A stretch of DNA of 64,000 nt from Dromiciops gliroides (lineage: Eukaryota > Chordata > Mammalia > Microbiotheria > Microbiotheriidae), in contig NC_057866.1 of NCBI RefSeq assembly GCF_019393635.1, positions 120,775,897 to 120,839,896 of the forward strand. Direction: 5' to 3'. Under the pieces are notes generated by a model. That model was not told where the DNA came from, searched no databases, and worked only from the letters and a program-made list of their open reading frames with translations. Below are positions 36,587-47,829 of this stretch, piece by piece. Each line of letters begins with the position of its first letter. The first letter of the stretch is position 1. The position numbers and the translations under genes were made by a program.

Positions 36587-37571
36587 AAAAAATGTGTTTC
36601 CAACTATTTCAGATACTATCACTTCTTTCTCTGTAGATGGGTTGCCATTTTCATAGTCCTTCAGGGTTATATTGGACCATTGCCTTGCTGAAAATAACCA
36701 CATGCTTCCCAGCAGATCATTTTACACTATTGCTGTTATTTTGTATACAGTGCATTTCACTCTGCTTCAGTTCATGTAGGTCTTTCCAGGTTTTTCTAAT
36801 AGTATCCTGTTCATCATACCCTAAATAATGTACCTTAAACTTGACAAAGAATTTTCTTCGTATTAGCCCAGCAAAGTCATCATAACTATTTCCCTCCATC
36901 CTATTCCCTTCCCATGATATTTACTCAATTTTCCATCTTCTTTTAAACTATTCCTCCTCAAAAGTATTTTACTTCTGACTGTCCCCTCCCCTACTCTACA
37001 CTCCCTTTTTTTCCACCCTTCCTTCCTTATCCTCTTCCCCTCATACTTTCCTGTAAGGTTAAATAGATTACTCCTCCCAACTGGGTGTGAATGTTATTCC
37101 CTCCATGAGCCAACTCTGATGAGTTTAAGGTCTTTGAGCTAATTCTATGTTCCAAATTTTCTTCCTCCCTCTCTCCTCAACCCTCCCTATGAAATCAAGC
37201 AATTCAATATGTCATACTTGTGCTGTTATGCAGAACGTCTTCACCTTCCTTGAAAGTATTTTGCTTTTTACTACTCTCTCCCAGAGTTTGCCCTTCCCTC
37301 CTTCCCCTCCCCCCCCTTATCTCCCTCCCCTCCCTCAGGGCAAAATATATTACTATACCCACTTGAGTATGTATGTTAGTCCTTCTTTGAGTCAATTCTG
37401 ATGATCTTAAGGTTCAATCACTCCCCAATTCCTTCCCCCTCTTCCCCTCCCCTCCATAAGCTTTTTTCTTGTTTCCTTCATATGAATAACCTCTCCCCAG
37501 ACCATCTCTCCCCTTCCCCCTCCCCCAGTCTATTTCTCCTACACCTCAACCCTATTTTAAGGATGTCATTA

Positions 37572-37665
37572 TGGGTTAGTTAGGTGGCACAGTGGACAAT
37601 GCACCAGCCCTGGACCCAGGAGGCCCCAAGCCCAAATCCGGCCCCATACATAAGACACCCCACAA
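37572..37665 (+). mobile_element. Truncated SINE inside HAL1, also T-to-C biased
   Basis: Begins GGGTTAGTTAGGTGGCACAG and stops after about 90 bp at GACACC. It shares GCCCAAATCC and GGCCCCA with the hypermutated SINE 1.1 kb away. No clear TSD was found, so it may be a remnant or a deleted copy. Confidence 0.7.
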
Positions 37666-37792
37666 AGAACAAAACATAACTTCCCTTCGTATTCAGTTCA
37701 GACCTGTGTCCTCTGTATTATCTTCCCATATAGGAATGTTAACAGTTTGATCTTTTAATATCCCTCATGAAGTCTTTTTCCTGTTTATCTTT

Positions 37793-38785
37793 TTATGCTT
37801 CTCTGGGGTGTTGTATTTGAAAGTCAAATTTTCTATTCAGTTCAGGTCTTTTCATAACAAATGCCTGAAAGTCTTCTTTCTCCTTGAAGTTCCATATTTG
37901 CCTCTGAAAGAGGATGCTTAGTTTTGCTGGGTATGTGATTTTTGGCTGTAGTCCCAGTTCCTTTGCCCTCTGGAATATCATATTCCATGCCCTCCGGTCC
38001 TTTAATGTAGAAGCTGCTAGATCTTGCTTTATCCTTATTGGAGCTCCACAGTATTTAAATTCCTTTTTTCTAGCTGCTTGCAATATTTTCTCCTTGACCT
38101 GGGAGTTCTGGAATTTGGCTATAATATTCCTGGAGGTTTTCCTTTTGGGATCTCTTTCAGGAGGTGATCGGTGGATTTTTTCAATTTCTATTTCAGCTTC
38201 TGCTTCAAGAATATCAGGGCAATTTTCCCTCACAATCTCTTGGAGGATGGTGTCTAAACTCTTGTTTTGGTCATGGTTTTCAGGTAGTCCAATGATTTTC
38301 AAATTCTCTCTCCTAGATTTATTTTCTAGGTCAGCTGTTTTTCCAAGGAGATATTTCACATTGCCTTCTATTTTTTCATTCAATTGGATTTGCTTTACTG
38401 TGTCTTGGTTTCTCATAAGCTCACTAGCTTCCATTTGTTCAATCCTAATTCTTAGGCAATTATTTTCAGCAGACAGTTTTTTAATCTCCTTTTCCATTTG
38501 GCTTTTCAAACTGTTGACTTTTTTCTCATGACTCTCCTGCATTGCTCTCATTTCTCTTTCCATTCCTTCCTCTCTTTCTCTACATCTTCGTTCTATCTCT
38601 CCTACTTTCTCTTCAAAGTCCCTTTTGAGAGCTTCCATGGCCTGAGACCAGTTCATATTTTTCTTGGAAGCTTTGGATGTTGGAGCTTTGACCCTATTAT
38701 TATCTTCTTCTTCTGAGGATGTATTGTGGTCTACCTTTCCCCCAAAGAAGTTTTCGATGGTCTTCTGCTTTCTCTGCCTACTCAT
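37793..38785 (-). CDS. HAL1/L1 ORF1 protein, 330 aa, intact
   Basis: Single uninterrupted frame encoding an L1-type ORF1p, the trimeric nucleic-acid chaperone that coats LINE RNA. Residues 1-45 are basic/acidic and disordered-looking. Residues about 50-150 form a heptad-rich coiled coil (EKVGEIERRCREREEGMERE and following). Residues about 155-250 are the RRM-like domain (RRENLKIIGLPE; IEKIHRSP; KTSRNIIAKF). Residues about 250-330 form the C-terminal domain with ITYPAKLS and RPELNRKF, matching the human ORF1p ISYPAKLS and TRPAL motifs. Residues 7-14 (QKTIENFF) match a PCNA-interacting PIP box. The start ATG follows an in-frame stop closely and opens the PIP motif. No frameshift or stop over 330 codons indicates a young copy. 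Confidence 0.88.
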   Translation of the reverse strand: MSRQRKQKTIENFFGGKVDHNTSSEEEDNNRVKAPTSKASKKNMNWSQAMEALKRDFEEKVGEIERRCREREEGMEREMRAMQESHEKKVNSLKSQMEKEIKKLSAENNCLRIRIEQMEASELMRNQDTVKQIQLNEKIEGNVKYLLGKTADLENKSRRENLKIIGLPENHDQNKSLDTILQEIVRENCPDILEAEAEIEIEKIHRSPPERDPKRKTSRNIIAKFQNSQVKEKILQAARKKEFKYCGAPIRIKQDLAASTLKDRRAWNMIFQRAKELGLQPKITYPAKLSILFQRQIWNFKEKEDFQAFVMKRPELNRKFDFQIQHPREA

Positions 38786-39932
38786 CCTGGCTTACTGTTT
38801 CTTGGCTTTTTACTCCTTAAAGTGTAGCGCTGCTTCCCGGACACACTGTTCATGCTACAGTGTGGCCCAGGGGGTGACTGGGCTTCTTCTCAGCCTGCCT
38901 GGCCTGTGAGTAATCACAGCCGCTTTCTCTTTGACCCGGAAACAGAAGTCTGATTGAACTCTGATTCTCTATGGTCGGAAGCTTGGCGTGCTTTTACCCC
39001 TCCCCCACTGGGCCACCACCACTCAATTCAGCCCACTGGTTCAGACCCAGGGCGCTTTGCCCCAACTCCAGCAGATACTGCCTCCACTTCACCCCGGCCT
39101 ACCTCTGAACCCCCTCACCAGTCCGTGATCGGAGCCTCAGAAGCTGCTGGTGCTGAAGACTCTGACGTGTTGGAAGCAGTATAGTATCTTTTTATGGTCA
39201 CAGGGTTTGTTTATTTTAGTTATTTGCTAATTTTTACAGTTTATTTCTTAACCTTGTACTTTTTTATTAAAATTGAGCTGTGTTCCTATTGTGAGAGTGG
39301 CAGTGAGGGGTACTATCCAAAGCTTCAAGCTTTTTTCGCACTGCTATTTTCAAAGCTAGTTCTGGAGGTTTAGAAGTTTAATGCTTCCTAGGTGGTGTGA
39401 TCTGGGAAGAGGTATGGTCACTACTCTCCTATGTGCTCTGGTCCTTGACCAGGAAGGGCCATTGATCTCTTGGGGCTGCCATCAGTACTGCTCTTCAGGG
39501 TCCTTGATCCCTTTTGACCAAAAGTGCTCCTTTTTGCCCTTGGATTGTGACTCAGAACTAGGCATATGCAATGGAGTTGCCAAACAGCATGTAGTCCTGC
39601 ATCTAATGCTAACACAGGGATTTCCTGTAATCTCTCTGACCAGTTGCCAGATCACCTCACCATCACTGGCTTGAGAACTCCCATAGCTGTTGTTGCTTCT
39701 GTCACTGCTACCAAGTTCCACCACTGGTATTGCATTGACATGGGCTTAGGGCTAGCCCTCACCACCATGTCACAGATCTCTCCTTCGAATCTCCTGAAGC
39801 TGGTAGAATGTCTCCCTCTGACCTTCTGTTGGCTATGCCTCTCCAAATTCAATTTGAGAAGTTATTTTAAAGTTGTTTATATAGGAATGTTGGGAGAGCT
39901 TGGCTGAGTGCTTCCTCTACTCTGTCATCATA

Positions 39933-40022
<90 letters not shown>
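39933..40022. repeat. (CT)27(CA)18 compound microsatellite
   Basis: CT tract to 39986 then CA tract to 40021, exactly at the 5' end of the antisense L1. Confidence 0.97.
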
Positions 40023-40023
<1 letters not shown>

Positions 40024-40389
40024 CAAAAGTCTCCATTGTATTTTTTAGGGCTCTACAATCTTTCTGGTCATGTAGGCTCGCAACATCAGTGTTATCCTTA
40101 AATTCATTTATCCCACAATTCACATCTTGCCATTTCTAATTTCATGACATCTCTGAGATCTGCCTCCTTTTCTTCATTCACATGTCTCCCCCACCCCCAC
40201 CCCCCAGTTCAGGTTCCTACTACCTCTCAACTGGACTATTGAAAAAGTTTCCTAACTTGTCTGAAGTCTCTCACTAACTGCAATATACTCCACACACAAC
40301 TGCCAAAATTATACATGTGTATCCACACATACATGAAATTTATCCACAAACACACACAGACCTATAGTTGACATGCAAAGTCCTTCACC

Positions 40390-40880
40390 AAAGTTTCCTC
40401 CTACTTTCTTTCTTGCCATAATTCATATTACTCCCCTTAAAGCATATTTTATGTGGTTCAACTGGCATTTTTTACCATTTGTCATACTTAGTGCTCCATC
40501 TCCTATCCTGTTACTTACATCTAGCACGCTCTCCATCCCCTTCACCTCTTAGAATCTCTATCCTTTAAGATTCAGCTCAAGAGCCACCTTCTCAATGAAG
40601 CCTTCCCTGATATCTGAAGCTGCTAGTTCCTTCTTCCCCAAATTATCGTGTATCCATTTTGTATCTTTTCATATATCATACACACATGTATATATACCCA
40701 CATATATATATGTATGCATATGTGTGTATGAATATGTCACATATATACAAGTTGTCTCCCCTTACTTTGTTGCAAGCTCCTTAAGGGTATGATCTGCTAT
40801 ATTTTTATTCTTCTACCTCCAGTATTTAGCACAGTTCTAGGTGCATAATAGATGCTTTTAATAATGTGGATAAGAGAATA
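40390..40880 (+). mobile_element. L2 3' end
   Basis: 'CCTTTAAGATTCAGCTCAAG' continuing AGCCACCTTCTC, 'ATGAAGCCTTCCCTGATATC', then GCTCCTTAAGGGTATGATCT and TTTAGCACAGTTCTAGGTGC: standard L2 order, interrupted by a TA/CA-rich stretch at 40672-40750. Confidence 0.7.
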
Positions 40881-41005
40881 AAGGGAAATGTAGGTTTCAT
40901 ATAAAGGGGACACAATTATGAAAACTTGCATAGAGCACAAATTTATTTATTTGCACTCTAGCCCTGATGAAATGGTCATATCCTACACATATAAAGTAAT
41001 ACTGT

Positions 41006-41181
41006 GTTTTTGTGGTTTTTTTGGTTTTGGTTTTGTTTTTTTGCAGGGCAATGAGGGTTAAGTGACTTGCCCAGGATCACACAGCTAGGTAAGTGTCAAG
41101 TGTCTGGGGCTGGATTTGAACTCAGGTCCTCCTGAATCCAAGTCCAGTGCTTTATCCACTGCAACACCTAGGTGTCCCCAC
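41006..41181 (-). mobile_element. Marsupial SINE, antisense
   Basis: TSD TAATACTGT (40997-41005 and 41182-41190). Left tail is T/G-rich (GGTTTTGG units). Confidence 0.88.
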
Positions 41182-41256
41182 TAATACTGTTTTTTAAAAG
41201 ATAAAGTATCTCTTCCAAAATGAACCATATTTTAGCTGAAAATTACATACAGTTTT

Positions 41257-41466
41257 GGGGGGTTTTGTGTTTGTGTGTGTTGGTTTTTTTGGTTTTTGTT
41301 TTTTTCTTGTTTTTGGTTTGTTTTTGGTTTTTTGTGGGGCAATGAGGGTTAAGTGACTTGCCCAGGGTCACACAGCTAGTAAATACCAAGTGTCTGAGGC
41401 CAGATTTGAACTCAGGTCTTCCTGAATCCAGGGCACGCTGGATACATTGTGCCACCTAGCTGCCCC
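41257..41466 (-). mobile_element. Marsupial SINE, antisense, T/G tail
   Basis: TSD TACATAYAGTTTT (41244-41256 and 41467-41479, one transition). The tail of about 75 bp is GGTTTTT/TGTTTT-rich. Confidence 0.88.
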
Positions 41467-42237
41467 TACATAAAGTTTTAAAGAAAAACATGGCTTCCCT
41501 GACAAATCCATTACAGATTTTTATACTTCCAAGGCTAGGAAAAAGCATGGAAATACAAAAGAGACATGAGGATATAGAAAGTAGGAAGATCAATGACTAT
41601 CCACACCTGAGTTTAAAATACTAGAATGACATTAGGCTGGATGTCTTAAGTAGTGATGCTTCTGCATTTCCCTGGACAATCAGTTTTCTCTAGCTATTCC
41701 CCTGTCTTAGAACAGAATGTACCTGAAGACAGAGGAAAGAAATAGAATGCCATGTTCTGAATGGTGTACATTTTAAACTTAGCTAAAACCTCCAGTACAG
41801 ATGATATAAAATTCTTGGGTTGAACATCCTGAAAATGCTATGCTCTACAATCCTGACAATTACATAAAGGTGAGTTCTGCTATTCACAATTTTATTTGTA
41901 ATATCAATTCAAAACCTTCCCTGAGTGTGTTTTGCACTGGAATCATTACTGTATCCTTGGATCAACTCATAGAAAAACTTGTAATTCAGTTGCCTTATCA
42001 GATGAACTCAGAACTAACAAAGGTTAGTTTACTGCAGAATCTAGAGTCTAATTCTAACCATCACAATTAGGGTGGAGCTTGGTTGATTCAGAACAGTCTT
42101 AACATTATAGTTGTGATCATAAATAAGCATTAACTGTGCATTTCCTGTGTTCTAGGTTCTGTACTAGGGATAGAGATACATAGAGGCATACAACCTGGTA
42201 TATGAACTCAATTTGAGATACCTTGGGAATACAGAAT

Positions 42238-42425
42238 TTATATATATATAATGAATAGGTATATGCCCATGTGTATTAATATATACAGAATATTTCTACA
42301 CATATTTGCATATATTTACATACATGTATGTATCTATGTATGTGCATGTATATATACACATTTAGGTATGTATGTGCATGTGTGTGTATATATACATGCA
42401 CATACATACATATATACATACACTT
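42238..42425. repeat. TA/CATG-rich microsatellite with perfect 15-bp palindrome arms
   Basis: GTATGTATGTGCATG (42366-42380) and CATGCACATACATAC (42395-42409) are perfect inverted arms with a 14-nt loop. Confidence 0.85.
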
Positions 42426-42960
42426 AGAATAGAAAAGGACCTTTGACATAATTCACTTCAATCTAATTTTACAAGTGAGGAAATGAGGCCCAGGGAGGTT
42501 AAATGACATGAATACATACATACACACACACACACGTGTGTGATACTATAGATGTGTACATATGCACATATGCATGCACACGTACATGTTTATATGCTAA
42601 CACATGCATGTTTGCATATATGTGATATGCTAATATCAAACAAATGACATAAATGATGGATTTTACGGGAGGCCTGGACATCATTGTAAAAGGTCATCTG
42701 TAGGAAGAAGAGGTAAATTTGAACTTGGGTCTTGTGATTTGACTACATGTTCAGCATTCTTTTCCAGCAAAGTGAGAAGGAAAAATAGAGAAGAAAAGAA
42801 AAGAAGACCATAGGATCATAGATTGAGAATTGTAAGAAACCTTTGAGGTAATCAATCTTAATTCCCTCATTTCACAAATGAGAAAACTAAGGCCTAGATA
42901 AATTAAGTGACTTGTTTATAGTATACAGGTAATAAGTGGTAGATCCTAAATTTGAAAAGA
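42425..42960 (-). mobile_element. Two MIR-like antisense fragments around a microsatellite
   Basis: 42425-42510 (TTTTACAAGTGAGGAAATGA) and 42815-42955 (CATTTCACAAATGAGAAAAC) are reverse MIR core segments. 42515-42620 is CA/TA-rich. Confidence 0.5.
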
Positions 42961-43029
42961 AGCAAGAAAAAGAGTTAGCACACATTATCCCCTCTCAGCA
43001 TAATAAAACTATTTTGAAAAATCGACTTT

Positions 43030-43125
43030 TACATATTATGTATATAGATATATAAAGATATATAAGTATACACACATATATACATACATATACATATACA
43101 CAAATATATACACATATGTATAAGT
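43030..43125. repeat. TATA/CATA-rich microsatellite
   Basis: TATATAGATATATAAAG and CACATATATACATACATATA units. Confidence 0.85.
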
Positions 43126-43399
43126 GCTCTACTATAGAGACATCATCTCCACTCAACAGTGAACTTATTGAAAACTGGCTCCCTGCTGATGACATTTCCC
43201 CTAGCCATCATTTCTGGTACTGAATTCCCCTCTCATACTCAGTAATTTACTGGTCTTTGTGGGAGAATTAGAATAGTTCTTGTCACTCATTACCCTTTCC
43301 ATGCTCTTTCTCTCCTACCATCATTCAGTAACTTGTAGTTTGAGTTTCATGCTAATTAAATTTGCCATACAAACCAGATCCTAGTGGTCATTATCTGTC

Positions 43400-43660
43400 A
43401 ACCCACAGGTCAATGCCTGGTGTAAAATCTTCCCTCTTTCCAAACACCTACCCTCATACTGGGATATTTCAATATACACATTGATACTGCCTCGAACATT
43501 CTAACTTCTCAGTTCTTCAACTTACTCATTTCCCATAAGTATCCACCCCACCTCTATACACAGAAATACTCATCTTGCTATCACCCCAAATTATTCCACT
43601 TACATGTTTGTGAACTCTGAAATTCCTTCATCCCTTCAACTCAAATGTGATCTTTTTTCA
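43400..43660 (+). mobile_element. L2 endonuclease-region remnant
   Basis: 'GATATTTCAATATACACATT' followed by GATACTGCC and CTTCTCAGTTCTTCAACTTA matches the L2 block encoding GDFNIHVDD...SQFLNLL; broken frames. Confidence 0.5.
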
Positions 43661-43839
43661 GGAGGCCTTTCACTCCTTTTTAGCCACCAAGTAGTATGTT
43701 GCTTCTGATGTTTACCATATTAACACCAACTTACTATGGACACCCAATCAGCTTAGCCCACTGCATTTCAGAATTCCCTAGCTCTATCAACTTTAGTCAG
43801 CCCAGTAGCAGAGATTATAAAGATAGGTCACCATGCCTA

Positions 43840-44275
43840 CTATGTGACAGGCTTTTCAGAAACAGACAAAAAGGAAACAGGCCCTGTCCTTGAAGAACAT
43901 ACATTATACTAGGGAGATAAACATGGAATTAGAAGTAATCACAAAGTAATTTGAGAAGTGAGCAAATGACAGCAATTATATAAAAGGGGAAGCTTTTCTT
44001 AGGAGGTGGTACTTGAGTTGAGGTGAGTCTTGAAGATTTAAAAGGGTATAAAATTGAGGAGGGAGGTTATGTGGAATGTGGAATAATTTATACATATGCA
44101 TCTAGGTGGGAAATAGCAGTGGAGGAAGATGACTGAAAAGTAGAATGACTCCAGAATGTGGAGGGTCTTGAATTCTAACCAAAGGGTAGAATTATTTAAC
44201 TCTCTAGGTAATAAGGATCCACTGCAGATTTTGAAGAAGTCAAGGGACATGAGAATAGTTAGCAACAAAATGAAG
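43840..44275 (+). repeat. Ancient interspersed repeat, same family as 13.1-13.7 kb
   Basis: AGGCCCTGTCCTTGAAGAAC, GGTACTTGAGTTGAGGTGAG, GTGGAGGGTCTTGAATTCTA. Confidence 0.45.
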
Positions 44276-44278
44276 GAT

Positions 44279-44342
<64 letters not shown>
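44279..44342. repeat. (GA)n microsatellite
   Basis: About 31 GA units with one AA interruption. Confidence 0.97.
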
Positions 44343-44889
44343 CAGATAGTAAGCCTTATTAGGAATCTATTGCAATGCTCCATCATAAATGAGTTTTTTT
44401 AAAGACATGTAGTATGGTGTTACAATGAAAAGAAAAAAGAAAAACTAAAGTCAGCATGGCTTGAGATGTGAAACAGAAGGAAGTGGAAAATTTAATATAT
44501 TTTCCAAACAAGTTTTGAATTCCAATAACAACTTTTAGTTTCTGTCTTGATCTTTTCCATCCTTCTCCCATCATTATACTCTCACATTCACCATCACTGT
44601 CCACACTACTATTTATCAAACGACTGTCTCTTATTATGATGATGGAGATTTTCAGGTCTTTTCTACCCTCAAGCATAAAGGTATCAGGGAAATGTATACC
44701 TACAGCCTTAGAATAATTGAATTAATATGTATGAGAAGGGAAGGAACCTTGAGGATTCAGACTAATTTATTTCTCAACTGATCAACAAAAAATAATAATA
44801 AAAGCAACTTCTAATGCTCAGAATTGTCAAATAGATAAAAGGGATCATGGAGAGGTACAAGAGAGTCTTAGTACTGGTTAATGAATATC

Positions 44890-45035
44890 ACAAGATCATA
44901 GAAATAGAGCAGGAAGGGATCTTTGAGACCCCTTATTTTACAGATGAGAAAACTGAAGTTACTTGTTCAGAGTCATACTGCTAGTAAGTGTATGTGAGGT
45001 ATGTTTTGAACCCAGGTCCTCTGGAATATCTGAGC
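44890..45035 (-). mobile_element. MIR-like SINE, antisense
   Basis: TTTTACAGATGAGAAAACTG ... CTAGTAAGTGTATGTGAGGT ... TTTGAACCCAGGTCCTCTGG. Confidence 0.6.
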
Positions 45036-45304
45036 ATAACCCTAGAGACACATCCAAACAGTGAAAAAATATTTCTAAATTTCTTCCTGCACTGGCATAT
45101 ATACCTGCTGAAGTCAACCTAGCTGTCTAATTTTTATTTTATTGATATTTCTTATTGAATTTTACTAGATCATTCATATCTGAATATATTTTTGCTTTCT
45201 ACCCTATGCAGCGAACTAAACCTTCTAATAAAAAAAGTAATTAAAAAAGAAAGGAGAAAAAACAGTTCAGAGAAAATAACCAATATATCAACAGAATCAA
45301 CTAG

Positions 45305-45545
45305 AAGCAGACAGTGAATAGAACTGGTATGGTGAATAAATTGCTGGGCCTGGATTCAGGAATCATTCAGGAATCAAATCCAGCCTCTGATAGTTACTAA
45401 CTGTGTGACCCTGGGAAAGTGACTTAACCTCTGTCTGTCTCAGGTTCCTTATCTATTAATTGGAGATGATAATAGTACCTACCTCCCAGGATTTTTGTGA
45501 AGATAAAATTTTAAAATATTTATAAAATTCTATATCAATTAGAGT
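45305..45545 (+). mobile_element. MIR/Ther-like SINE, near full length
   Basis: GGTGAATAAATTGCTGGGCC head, ACTAACTGTGTGACCCTGGG core, AGTACCTACCTCCCAGGATT tail. A 12-bp duplication (ATTCAGGAATC) sits in the head. Confidence 0.65.
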
Positions 45546-45669
45546 TATTAGTATTGTTGTTGTTATTAATGATGATGTATGTATGCAATGTTTCACACCC
45601 ATAGATTTCTTCTTCAAAGTAGCAGGGAAAGTATATTTTTTCATCTCTTCTTCCAGGATAAGCTTGATC

Positions 45670-47750
45670 AGTGTGATTCAGAGGTTTTGTTTTTGCTGTT
45701 CTTTTTCTTTCCAATTACATTGTTGTAGTCAGTACACACATCTATAAATATACATATGAGCATAGATATATAGATATAGATATACATATATATAGACATA
45801 GATACCGATATATCTTTTCCTAGTTCTACTTAATTCACTCTGTATTAGTTCAAATAAACTTTTTCACATTTATCAGAATTCTTCATAACCATTATTTCTT
45901 ATCACACAACATCATTTGATTTAGTTTCATATACCATAATTTACTTAGCTACTTGCTAGGAAATGGGAATTTATCTTTTTTGTGCCTTTTCTGGGTGTGA
46001 AGTGGAACCTCAAAGTTATTTTGATTAGCATTTATTTGATTATTAGTGATTTTGAGGAATCTCTGATGTAATTGTTGATAGCCTTTCGAGAATTCATTGT
46101 TCATAGCCTTTGACCACATAACTATTGGGGAATAGTCCTTGGTCTTAAGTATTTGTATTAATTTCTTATATGTGTTTGATATCAGATCCTTATCAAACTA
46201 ATTATTGTAAAACTCCTCCCCAATCAACAGTTTCCTTTCTTTTTCTAGTTGCATTAATTTGTGAGTGCAAAAAGTTTTCAGTTTCATGTAATCAAAAATT
46301 ATCTGTTCCATAATTTATGGTTGTTTCGAATACCTGTTTAGTTAAGAATTGTTCCCCTAGCCATAGCTTTCAAAGGTAGCTGATCTGGTTTTCTTTTTTT
46401 TATGGAATTACTTTTGCCATTAAGTTTGTGTGTTAATTTTGAGCTTATTGTGATATATGGTATAAGATATTGCCCTAAACCCAATTTCTGCCAAATTCTT
46501 TTCCAGTTCTTTCAGCAGTTCTTATTAAATAGGGAGTTCTTCCCAAAGTAATTTATCACCTTGCATTTAGTGAACATTGAGTTACTGAGTTCAATTGTTT
46601 CTGATTCTTTCTTTTTTTTTTTTTAGTGAGGCAATTGGGGTTAAGTGACTTGCCCAGGGTCACACAGCTAGTAAGTGTTAAGTGTCTGAGGCCGGATTTG
46701 AACTCAGGTACTCCTGACTCCAGGGCCGGTGCTCTATCCACTGCTGCCCCCCTGATTCTTTCTTCTTTATTTTGTTCTATTAATGTAATTTCATATTATT
46801 TTTATCATGTTTTGATGTTTACTCTTTCATAGTATTATTTGAGGTCTAGAAGTGCTATTTCCTGAACTTCATTCCTAACTTTTTTTTCCTCTCAAGATCC
46901 TAGACTAATGGTTCCTTCAAATGAATTTTGTTATTAGTTTTTTCTAGATTTTAAAGCATTCCCTTGGTAATTTGATTGGCATAGGAATGAATCTATAAAT
47001 TATTTTAGGTAATATCATTTTATCATATTGGCATGGTACAACCATCAGCAATAAATATTATTTTAATTTTTTCTTATCCAAGTTGTGTTTTGTAATTATA
47101 TCTTGAATTTGCCTAGGTAGATAGACTTATAGATATTTAATGCATTTGGTAGTTATTTTAAATGGGATTGCTCTTTCTTTTATTTCCTTCCAGATTTTGC
47201 TGTTGATATGTAGAAACACTATTTGGTGCTTTTTCTACCCTCCCCCCCACCTTTTTTTTTTCTTTTTGGTATCCTGCTCCTTTATTAAAGTTTTGTCTCA
47301 AAAACATCTTTGCTGATTCTCTTAGGTTTTCTAAGTAAACCATAATATAATTAACTAATTGAATCATTCATTTCAATCTTCGTCTCCTCTATCCCTTTTT
47401 GTCTTTTATTTCTTTCTCTTGTTTTCACTAACATTTCCAGAAATGTGTCAAATAATGATGTTGATGGTTTTTCTACTGTATTTAGGGAAAAAAGCTGTCT
47501 GGTGTTTCCATATTTCAAGTAATGGCCAGCTTTTGGATTTAAACATATACTTTTTGTCCTATTAAATATGTGCCTTCTGTCCTTATTTGTAGGATTTTTG
47601 GCATAAATAACTTATACTTCATAAAGACTTTTTTTCTTTACTGATATAATCAGGTGGTTTGATATATTTTTTGCTTTAATACGATCAGTTTCAGTATGTT
47701 ACCTATTTTCTTAACGTTTTATCCAAACTGCTGTTCTCTCATACCATAAT
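45670..47750 (-). mobile_element. Old antisense L1, ORF2 to 3' end
   Basis: Runs from L1 3' sequences (45850-46150) through reverse ORF2 (46200-47740; 'TTAAGAATTGTTCCCCTAGC', 'GATGTTGATGGTTTTTCTAC'). A SINE is inserted at 46614-46751. Frames are destroyed. Confidence 0.65.
46614..46751 (-). mobile_element. Marsupial SINE, antisense
   Basis: TSD CTGATTCTTTCTT (46601-46613 and 46752-46764). The head lacks about 10 bp (CACCACCTAG). Inserted in an old antisense L1. Confidence 0.92.
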
Positions 47751-47829
47751 TTTGAGAAATCCCCAAGTTACCTATTCATATAATCCTAGGATGATGGAGC
47801 TGGAACCAACCCTAGCAGCTGTTAGGTTG

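Larger units (their letters stand above)
36139..39177 (-). mobile_element. Full-length HAL1-type half-LINE with intact ORF1
   Basis: Complete retrotransposon inserted on the minus strand. It is bounded by a perfect 16-bp target-site duplication AGTATAGTATCTTTTT (36123-36138 and 39178-39193). Read on the minus strand: a GC-richer 5' UTR of about 390 bp with an ACGTCA CRE-like half-site near its start, an uninterrupted ORF1 (38785-37793), a long purine-rich 3' UTR (37790-36160, with GAGGGGAGGGAGATAAG-type runs), the terminal motif GGAAAATAAAATTCTATTC, and a poly(A) tail. No ORF2 (endonuclease/RT) occurs between ORF1 and the tail, which defines a HAL1. It would depend on an L1 partner for mobility. 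Two SINEs have inserted in its 3' UTR. It sits inside an older antisense L1. Confidence 0.85.
34430..39930 (-). mobile_element. Internally deleted antisense L1 (host of the HAL1)
   Basis: Read in reverse, it starts at about 39930 with an L1 5' UTR (39194-39930, GAGAGCTTGGCTGAGTGCTT block). It ends at about 34430 with ORF2 C-terminal and 3' UTR sequence (34500-35900; '...CACCACAAAAAGAACTGCTA', 'CACCCTTTATGTCTAAATCA'). ORF1 and most of ORF2 are missing. The HAL1 (36139-39177) and a SINE (35944-36094) are inserted in it. Reading frames are destroyed, so it is old. Confidence 0.65.

Noticed and set aside
36638..37600. Small frames in the HAL1 3' UTR that might be a second ORF
   Set aside because: Short, pyrimidine-rich translations with no endonuclease or RT motifs; they lie on the antisense strand of the purine-rich UTR.
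37914..38531. 205-aa open frame on the + strand
   Set aside because: It is the antisense shadow of the HAL1 ORF1 CDS; composition (Phe/Ser/Leu) and exact overlap explain it.
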